Part shown: positions 58,801 to 64,000 of the stretch, piece after piece
Layout of the letters: each line of letters starts with the position of its first letter
How positions within the stretch are numbered: position 1 is the stretch's first letter
Assembly (NCBI RefSeq): GCF_001905725.1
Contig: NZ_LIWB01000010.1
Coordinates: 121,140 to 185,139, forward strand
Length of the DNA stretch: 64,000 nt
Direction of reading: 5' to 3'
DNA from: Streptomyces sp. CB02400
GTDB taxonomy: Bacteria > Actinomycetota > Actinomycetes > Streptomycetales > Streptomycetaceae
Made by a program: the position numbers and the translations under genes
Notes under the pieces: generated by a model
The model's database searches: none
What the model saw: the letters and a program-made list of their open reading frames with translations, nothing else
What the model was told of the DNA's origin: nothing

Positions 58801-59577
58801 CTATTTCCCCGTGAACTTCTCGTATTCCCTGAGCACCTCGTCGGTGGGGCCGTCCATGCGCAGCTCACCGCGTTCCAGCCAGAGCACGCGGTCGCAGGTG
58901 TCGCGGATCGACTTGTTGTTGTGGCTGACCAGGAACACCGTGCCGGCCTGCTTGCGCAGCTCCCGGATGCGGGCCTCGGAGCGCTTCTGGAACTTGCGGT
59001 CGCCGGTGGCCAGCGCCTCGTCGATCATCAGGACGTCGTGGTCCTTGGCTGCGGCGATGGAGAAGCGCAGCCGGGCCGCCATGCCGGAGGAGTACGTCCG
59101 CATCGGCAGGGTGATGAAGTCGCCCTTCTCGTTGATGCCGGAGAAGTCGACGATCTCCTGGTAGCGGGCCTTGATCTGCTCGCGGGACATGCCCATGGCG
59201 AGCCCGCCCAATATGACGTTCCGTTCGCCCGTCAGGTCGTTCATCAGGGCGGCGTTGACGCCGAGCAGCGAGGGCTGGCCGTCGGTGTAGACCTTGCCCC
59301 GTTCGGCGGGCAGCAGTCCGGCGATGGCCCGCAGCAGGGTCGACTTGCCCGAGCCGTTGGAGCCGATGAGCCCGATGGCCTCGCCCCGGTAGGCGACGAA
59401 GGACACCCCGCGCACGGCGTGCACCTTGCGCACGCCCCGCTCCTCGCCCCGCTTCACGATGCGGCTGAGCGCCGCCGTGGCGCTGCCCTTGCCGGTCTTC
59501 GCGCCGTTGACGCGGTAGACGATGTGCAGGTCGTCCGCGATGACCGTGGGGATCTTCTCGTCGGTGGTGTCAGCCAC
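58801..59577 (-). CDS. ABC exporter ATPase, TagH/RfbE-like
   Basis: A 258-residue ATPase of the polysaccharide/teichoic-acid exporter group. Walker A is GSNGSGKST near residue 73, Walker B DVLMIDEA near 180, signature SSGMAARLRFS near 163, H-loop SHNNKS near 214. The signature begins SSGM rather than LSGG, which is typical of TagH/RfbE-type exporters. It ends right after the ATPase domain, without the C-terminal polymer-binding module of some relatives. Overlaps the permease gene by 8 bp. Confidence 0.93.
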   Translation of the reverse strand: MADTTDEKIPTVIADDLHIVYRVNGAKTGKGSATAALSRIVKRGEERGVRKVHAVRGVSFVAYRGEAIGLIGSNGSGKSTLLRAIAGLLPAERGKVYTDGQPSLLGVNAALMNDLTGERNVILGGLAMGMSREQIKARYQEIVDFSGINEKGDFITLPMRTYSSGMAARLRFSIAAAKDHDVLMIDEALATGDRKFQKRSEARIRELRKQAGTVFLVSHNNKSIRDTCDRVLWLERGELRMDGPTDEVLREYEKFTGK

Positions 59578-60505
59578 GGCCGTACCTCTCCTCTGCCTTC
59601 CAGAAGTACACGAAGCCGAACACGCCGGCCAGCAGCGCCCAGCCCGCCGCGAACGCCCACACGTGCGGGGGCAGGTACGAGGAGCCGTACTCGTCGATCA
59701 TCGCGAAGCGGACCAGGTCCATGTAGATCGCCGCCGGGTTCCACTGCAGCACGTCGGCCAGCCAGGTGGGCACGTCCTTGCCGTGCAGCATCGCCGGGAT
59801 GCTGAACATCACGCCGGACGCGTACATCCAGGTGCGCAGCACGAACGGCATCAGCTGGGCCAGGTCGGGCGTCTTGCTGCCCATCCGCGCGAAGACCAGC
59901 GCGAGCCCGGTGTTGAACACGAACTGCAGCAGCAGCGCCGGGATCACCAGCAGCCACGACAGATCGGGGAAGCTGCGGAACGCCAGCATCACGGCGACGA
60001 GCACGATCAGCGAGGCCAGCAGTTGCTGGAGCTGCTGGAGCGCGAAGGAGACGGGCAGCGAGGCTCTGGGGAAGTGCAGGGCCCGCACCAGTCCCAGGTT
60101 CCCGGAGATGGCCCGCACCCCGGCGAGGACCGAGCTCTGGGTGAAGGTGAACACGAACACGCCCGTCACCAGGAACGGCACGTAGACGTCCTTCGGGATG
60201 CCCCGGTTGGCGCCGAGCAGCAGGCCGAAGATGAAGAAGTACACGGCCGCGTTCAGCAGCGGGGTCGCCACCTGCCAGAGCTGGCCGAGCTTGGCCTGGC
60301 TGTACTGGGCGGTCAGCTTCGCCCGGGAGAAGGCGAGGATGAAGTGCCGCCGGTCCCAGAGCTGACGGACGTACTCGCCGAGGGACGGCCGGGCGCCGCT
60401 GACGGACAGCCCGTACTTGGCGGCGAGCCGGTCCGCCGTCAGGCCCTCGTCGGGCGGCACGGGCGCGGTGACCGCGACCGTGCCGTCGTGCGTGGTCTCA
60501 CTCAC
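59570..60505 (-). CDS. ABC exporter permease, TagG/RfbD-like
   Basis: A 311-residue ABC2-type membrane protein. The cytosolic N-terminus ends in VRQLWDRRHFILAFSRAKLTAQYSQAKLGQLWQ, the family's amphipathic entry helix, followed by six hydrophobic segments (for example TPLLNAAVYFFIFGLLLG and QQLLASLIVLVAVMLAF). With the ATPase it would export a lipid-linked glycan or polyol-phosphate polymer. The GTG at 60505 gives a family-like N-terminus; its ribosome site is weak. Confidence 0.9.
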   Translation of the reverse strand: MSETTHDGTVAVTAPVPPDEGLTADRLAAKYGLSVSGARPSLGEYVRQLWDRRHFILAFSRAKLTAQYSQAKLGQLWQVATPLLNAAVYFFIFGLLLGANRGIPKDVYVPFLVTGVFVFTFTQSSVLAGVRAISGNLGLVRALHFPRASLPVSFALQQLQQLLASLIVLVAVMLAFRSFPDLSWLLVIPALLLQFVFNTGLALVFARMGSKTPDLAQLMPFVLRTWMYASGVMFSIPAMLHGKDVPTWLADVLQWNPAAIYMDLVRFAMIDEYGSSYLPPHVWAFAAGWALLAGVFGFVYFWKAEERYGRG

Positions 60506-60604
60506 TGGTGGAAAACTTTCGTCCTCGAGATGCGCGGCCCTCGGAGGGCCTGGCATGAGCCGGAGAGCCTGGGTACGGCCCCGATGTTCCCGGATACGAG
60601 CTTG

Positions 60605-61489
60605 TCAGATGACAGGGGGCCGGCCCAGTCGGGTCAGCCGCCACACCGTACGCCACTTCATGGGCCGGCGGGGTCCGCAGGGGGTGGCCCAGCCCTCCCG
60701 GAATCCACCGAACCACGCCTTCAGCGCGGGGCGCGAGGGCCGCCGCAGCAGGGTGAGGAGCATCCAGACGCCCAGGTAGACCGGGACCAGGAGCGCGGGA
60801 AGGTTGCGGCGGGCCAGCCAGACCCGGTTGCGGGCGACCATGCGGTGGTAGACCGCGTGCCGCGAGGGGGCGGTGGTCGGGTGGTACAGCACCATGTCGG
60901 ACCGGTAGTCGATCATCCAGCCGGCGTCGAGGGCCCGCCAGGCCAGATCGGTCTCCTCATGGGCGTAGAAGAACTCGTCCGGCAGCCCGCCGACCTCGGC
61001 GAGGACCTTGGTGCGTACGGCGTTGGCGCCGCCGAGGAAGGTGGTCACGCGGGAGGAGCGCATCGGGTCGGAGGCGCGCAGCCGGGGCACGTGGCGGCGC
61101 TGGGTGACGCCGGTCTCCGGGTCGGCGATGCGGAAGCTGATGATGCCGAGCGCCGGGTCGGCCGCGAAGGCCTGGCGGCACAGCTCGGCGGTGTCGTGGC
61201 CGGCGAGCAGGCCGTCGTCGTCGAGGAAGAGCAGGATGTCGACGTCGGTGCCGCCGGGGCCGAAGGCCTCGATGCCGACGTTGCGGCCGCCGGGGATGCC
61301 GAGGTTCTCCGGCAGTTCCACGGTGCGGACGCCCTCGGGGACCTCGGGGACGGGCGAGCCGTTGCCGACGACCACGGCCTGGACCGGGTCGCCGTCCTGC
61401 TTGGCGACCGAGTCCAGCAGGGCGCGCAGCTCGTCGGGGCGGTTGCCCATGGTGATGATCACCGCGCCGACCTTCATGCCGGCGCTCAC
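60605..61489 (-). CDS. Family 2 glycosyltransferase
   Basis: A 294-residue GT-A enzyme: AVIITMGNRPDELRALLDSV at the N-terminus, NLGIPGGRNVGI near residue 75 and the metal-binding DDD in LLFLDDDGL near 98; HEETDLAWRALDAGW near 190 is the ED(x)-type catalytic block. A hydrophobic C-terminal segment (NLPALLVPVYLGVWMLLTLL) likely binds it to the membrane. The start is the GTG at 61489 in a GTGA overlap with the previous gene, or the ATG at 61477. Probably glycosylates the exported polymer or its linkage unit. Confidence 0.9.
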   Translation of the reverse strand: MSAGMKVGAVIITMGNRPDELRALLDSVAKQDGDPVQAVVVGNGSPVPEVPEGVRTVELPENLGIPGGRNVGIEAFGPGGTDVDILLFLDDDGLLAGHDTAELCRQAFAADPALGIISFRIADPETGVTQRRHVPRLRASDPMRSSRVTTFLGGANAVRTKVLAEVGGLPDEFFYAHEETDLAWRALDAGWMIDYRSDMVLYHPTTAPSRHAVYHRMVARNRVWLARRNLPALLVPVYLGVWMLLTLLRRPSRPALKAWFGGFREGWATPCGPRRPMKWRTVWRLTRLGRPPVI

Positions 61490-62265
61490 TTCAGCCTGCT
61501 GGAGGCGAGGACGGACACCAGGTGCAGCAGGGTCTGCAGCAGGGCGATGCCGGCGAGGACTGCGGTGCCCAGGCGGGTGAAGAACAGGTCGCCCTGGACG
61601 GCGTCCGCGATCGCGAGGACCAGGATCAGCAAGGACGCCTCTATGCCGAGGATGAGGCGGTGGAACTTGAACGCGGCGGCGGCCCGGCGGGCCAGCGCCA
61701 TGCCGGAGGAGCGCATCTCGGCGGCGGCCTCCTTCACCGGCGGCAGCCCGTTCTGGTGGCGGGCGACGCCGACGAGGTCGGTCTCGGCCTTGATCAGGAT
61801 CGCGCCGAGCGCGGCCAGGGTGCCGAGGAAGGCCCAGAGCCAGTCGATCCGTCCGGAACCCCACGGGTCGGCGGCGCGCAGGCCGAGGCCGACCAGGACG
61901 GCCGCGTCGGTGAGGTAGGCGCCGACCCGGTCGAGGTAGACGCCGCCGAGGGAGTACTGCTTCCTCCAGCGGGCGATCTCGCCGTCGACGCAGTCCAGCA
62001 GCAGGTAGAGCTGGACGGCGACCACGCCGAGGACGGCCCCCGTGATCCCGGGCACCAGCAGCGCCGGGGCCGCGAGGACACCGCAGACGGTCATCAGGTA
62101 CGTGAGCTGGTTGGGCGTGACCCTGGTGTTCACCAGGTAGCGGTCCACCCGCAGGGACACCTCGCGCATGTAGAGGCGCCCCATCCAGTGCTCACCGCTG
62201 CGCCGGTCCTTGACCCCCGGGGGGTGCACGACCGGACGGAGTTCAGCTACCGATGGCCTTGACAT
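61486..62265 (-). CDS. CDP-alcohol phosphotransferase, membrane-bound
   Basis: A 259-residue integral membrane enzyme transferring a phospho-alcohol from its CDP derivative. The signature DGxxARx8GxxxDxxxD is DGEIARWRKQYSLGGVYLDRVGA near residue 93: first Asp, AR, Gly and third Asp are present, but the fourth Asp, normally the catalytic base, is Ala. About six hydrophobic segments follow the usual topology. It overlaps the neighbouring genes on both sides. The acceptor could be an isoprenoid phosphate or a glycerol-type lipid. Confidence 0.88.
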   Translation of the reverse strand: MSRPSVAELRPVVHPPGVKDRRSGEHWMGRLYMREVSLRVDRYLVNTRVTPNQLTYLMTVCGVLAAPALLVPGITGAVLGVVAVQLYLLLDCVDGEIARWRKQYSLGGVYLDRVGAYLTDAAVLVGLGLRAADPWGSGRIDWLWAFLGTLAALGAILIKAETDLVGVARHQNGLPPVKEAAAEMRSSGMALARRAAAAFKFHRLILGIEASLLILVLAIADAVQGDLFFTRLGTAVLAGIALLQTLLHLVSVLASSRLK

Positions 62266-63304
62266 AGTCGGCGTAGACGTCCTTGATCTGTTCGGTCTTC
62301 AGGTCGAGATGTTCGAGGATGGTGAAGCGCCCGGGGCGGGTCTCCGGAGCGAACTCGACGACCCGGACGAATTCGTCCGGCGTGAATCCGATCTCCTCCG
62401 GCAGCACCGGGAGTCCGTGGCGGCGGAGCACCTCGGCCATGGCGGCCGATTCCTCGTGGGCACCGCGCAGGTACATCGCGAAGGCGGCGCCCAGTCCGCA
62501 CTGCTCGCCGTGGGCGGCGGCCCGCTTGGGGTGGAGCAGGTCGAAGGCGTGGTTGATCTCGTGGCAGGCGCCGGAGGAGGGGCGGGAGTCGCCGGAGACG
62601 GACATGGCGATGCCGGTGAGGACCAGTGCCTCGGCCAGCACCTGGAGGAAGCCGTCGTCGCCGACCCCGCCCGGGTGCCGCAGCACCGCCTCGCCGGCCT
62701 GCCGGGCCATCGCGGCGGCCAGGCCGTCGATCTTCTCCCCGTTGACGCGGTGGGCCAGTTCCCAGTCGGCGACCGCGGAGATGTTGGAGATGGCGTCGCC
62801 GATGCCGGACCGTACGAAACGGACCGGGGCCTCGCGGATGACATTGAGGTCGATGACGACCGCGATCGGGTTCGGTACGCCGTAGGAGCCGCGGCCCGCG
62901 TCGTTGTCGAGGGTCGCGACCGGCGAGCAGAGGCCGTCGTGCGCGAGGTTGGTGGCGACGGCGACCAGGGGCAGGCCGACGCGCGCCGCCGCGAACTTGG
63001 CGCAGTCGATGATCTTCCCGCCGCCGAGGCCGACGACCGCGTCGTAGTGGCTGCCCTTTATGTCGCTCGCCAGCCGGACCGCGTCGTCGATGGTGCCGCC
63101 GCCGACCTGGTACCAGTCGGCGCCGGGCAGCGAGGGCGCGATCCGCTCGCGCAGCCGGGCGCCCGAGCCGCCGCTGACGGCGATGGCGAGCCGGCCGGAC
63201 TGCGAGATGCGCTCGTCGGCGAGGACACAGCCCAGGTCGTCGAGGGCACCCGGGCGGATGTCCACGACGACCGGCGAGGGGATCAGCCGGGTCAGTACTG
63301 GCAC
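62243..63304 (-). CDS. Glycerol-1-phosphate dehydrogenase-like enzyme (EgsA/AraM family)
   Basis: A 353-residue iron/zinc alcohol-dehydrogenase-fold enzyme. NAD site GLGGGKIIDCAKFAA near residue 95; metal ligands fit the G1P-dehydrogenase/DHQ-synthase pattern in NLAHDGLCSPVA near 122, GACHEINHAFD near 245 and AAHGEQCG near 262. Family members reduce dihydroxyacetone phosphate to sn-glycerol-1-phosphate, as in archaeal lipids and Bacillus AraM. The GTG at 63304 has GGGAG upstream. It overlaps both flanking genes, tying it to the CDP-alcohol and nucleotidyl steps. Confidence 0.85.
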   Translation of the reverse strand: MPVLTRLIPSPVVVDIRPGALDDLGCVLADERISQSGRLAIAVSGGSGARLRERIAPSLPGADWYQVGGGTIDDAVRLASDIKGSHYDAVVGLGGGKIIDCAKFAAARVGLPLVAVATNLAHDGLCSPVATLDNDAGRGSYGVPNPIAVVIDLNVIREAPVRFVRSGIGDAISNISAVADWELAHRVNGEKIDGLAAAMARQAGEAVLRHPGGVGDDGFLQVLAEALVLTGIAMSVSGDSRPSSGACHEINHAFDLLHPKRAAAHGEQCGLGAAFAMYLRGAHEESAAMAEVLRRHGLPVLPEEIGFTPDEFVRVVEFAPETRPGRFTILEHLDLKTEQIKDVYADYVKAIGS

Positions 63305-64000
63305 GCGATCTCCCGTCCGCGGGCGAGGTCGTCGTGGTTGTCGATCTCCACCCACTTGACGTCACCGATCGGCGCCACGTCGATCCGGAAGCCGCGGTTC
63401 ACCAGCTCCTGGTAGCCGTGCTCGTAGAACTGCTGCGGGTCGGTCTCCCACACGGTCTTCAGCGCGTCGGCCAGCTCGTCGGCGGCGTCGCCCTCGATGA
63501 GGGTGACGCCGATGTACTCGCCGGTGGCCTCGGCGGGGTCCATCAGCTTGGTGATCTTCGTCATGCCCTTGGCGGGGTCGACGACGACCTTCATCTCCTC
63601 GTCGGCGAGCTGCTTGACCGTGTCGAGGGCGAGGATGATCCGCCTGCCCTCGCCGCGGGCGGCGAGCAGGGTCTTCTCGACGGAGACCGGGTGCACGGTG
63701 TCGCCGTTGGCGAGGATCACGCCGTCCTTGAGGGCGTCACGGCCGCACCACAGGGAGTAGGCGTTGTTCCACTCCTCGGCCTTGTCGTTGTCGATGAGGG
63801 TGAGCTTGAGGCCGTACTTCGCCTCCAGGGCGGCCTTGCGCTCGTAGACGGCCTCCTTGCGGTAGCCGACGATGACCCCGACCTCGGTCAGGCCGATCTC
63901 GGCGAAGTTGCCGAGGGTGAGGTCCAGGACCGTCGGTTCGCCCTCTATGCCCGCGGGCCCCACCGGCACCAGCGCCTTGGGAAGGCTGTCGGTGTAGGGG
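63292..64000 (-). CDS. Nucleotidyltransferase, NTP_transferase family, partial
   Basis: The C-terminal 236 residues of a nucleotidyltransferase; the start lies outside the window. YTDSLPKALVPVG carries the catalytic Lys loop (KAL), NAYSLWCGRDAL and ILANGDTVHP the NxxS and GD metal motifs. The C-terminus NHDDLARGREIACQY resembles LicC/IPCT-type cytidylyltransferases. With the G1P dehydrogenase-like and CDP-alcohol genes, a CTP-dependent polyol-phosphate activation is likely. The substrate, whether glycerol-1-P, inositol-P or another, is not decided by sequence. Confidence 0.85.
   Translation of the reverse strand, partial: PYTDSLPKALVPVGPAGIEGEPTVLDLTLGNFAEIGLTEVGVIVGYRKEAVYERKAALEAKYGLKLTLIDNDKAEEWNNAYSLWCGRDALKDGVILANGDTVHPVSVEKTLLAARGEGRRIILALDTVKQLADEEMKVVVDPAKGMTKITKLMDPAEATGEYIGVTLIEGDAADELADALKTVWETDPQQFYEHGYQELVNRGFRIDVAPIGDVKWVEIDNHDDLARGREIACQY

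Overview
The window is high-GC actinobacterial chromosome, almost certainly Streptomyces. Codons end almost always in G or C, genes are packed on both strands with many ATGA/GTGA overlaps, and it carries two conservon operons, a squalene-to-bacteriohopanetetrol cluster and a ydaO-type riboswitch ahead of a cell-wall peptidase. No rRNA, tRNA, CRISPR array or intact insertion sequence was seen.

Layout. 1-10 kb: small regulator/enzyme modules. These are a TetR-controlled MFS exporter with a twin palindromic operator, an IclR regulator next to 4-hydroxybenzoate 3-monooxygenase (pobA), a Baeyer-Villiger-type flavoprotein divergent from an SMP-30-like lipoprotein, two more TetR regulators and an SDR oxidoreductase. 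10-13.4 kb: a LysR regulator and the threonine-to-glycine pair tdh-kbl. 13.5-23.2 kb: two complete conservons in divergent orientation (sensor kinase-like CvnA, roadblock CvnB, DUF742 CvnC, GTPase CvnD). The minus-strand one also ends with a GAF protein. 23.5-29.6 kb: a quinone-oxidoreductase-like protein, a thiol-redox operon (CcdA-like protein, DsbA-like lipid- or membrane-anchored thioredoxin, CPVC membrane protein) behind a wrecked CsoR-family repressor gene whose operator is still intact, and a secreted repeat protein. 30-38 kb: a decayed accessory zone. Intact genes (MOSC protein, methyltransferase, nitronate monooxygenase-like protein, two alpha/beta hydrolases, MBL hydrolase) are interleaved with remnants of three transposase families, an internally deleted MMPL transporter and a fragment related to the MBL gene nearby. 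38-45.3 kb: SGNH hydrolase, LysM/M23 peptidase with riboswitch, GH36 alpha-galactosidase, tyrosine phosphatase-like protein, and an XRE-cupin regulator coupled to a 42-residue membrane protein.

45.35-58.5 kb is one long minus-strand hopanoid operon. In transcription order it runs hpnC, hpnD, a 41-residue ORF, hpnE, a polyprenyl diphosphate synthase, squalene-hopene cyclase, hpnG, hpnH, ispG, dxs and an aminotransferase (hpnO-like). It couples a local supply of MEP-pathway isoprenoid precursors to squalene synthesis, cyclisation and side-chain building.

58.8-64 kb, same strand and separated by a terminator, is a surface-polymer or lipid-linked polymer cluster. It has a nucleotidyltransferase (running off the window), a glycerol-1-phosphate dehydrogenase-like enzyme, a CDP-alcohol phosphotransferase, a family 2 glycosyltransferase and a TagGH-like ABC exporter. 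The combination suggests a CDP-polyol- or CDP-glycerol-type building block with unusual stereochemistry. That is the least characterised system here and the main candidate for something new.
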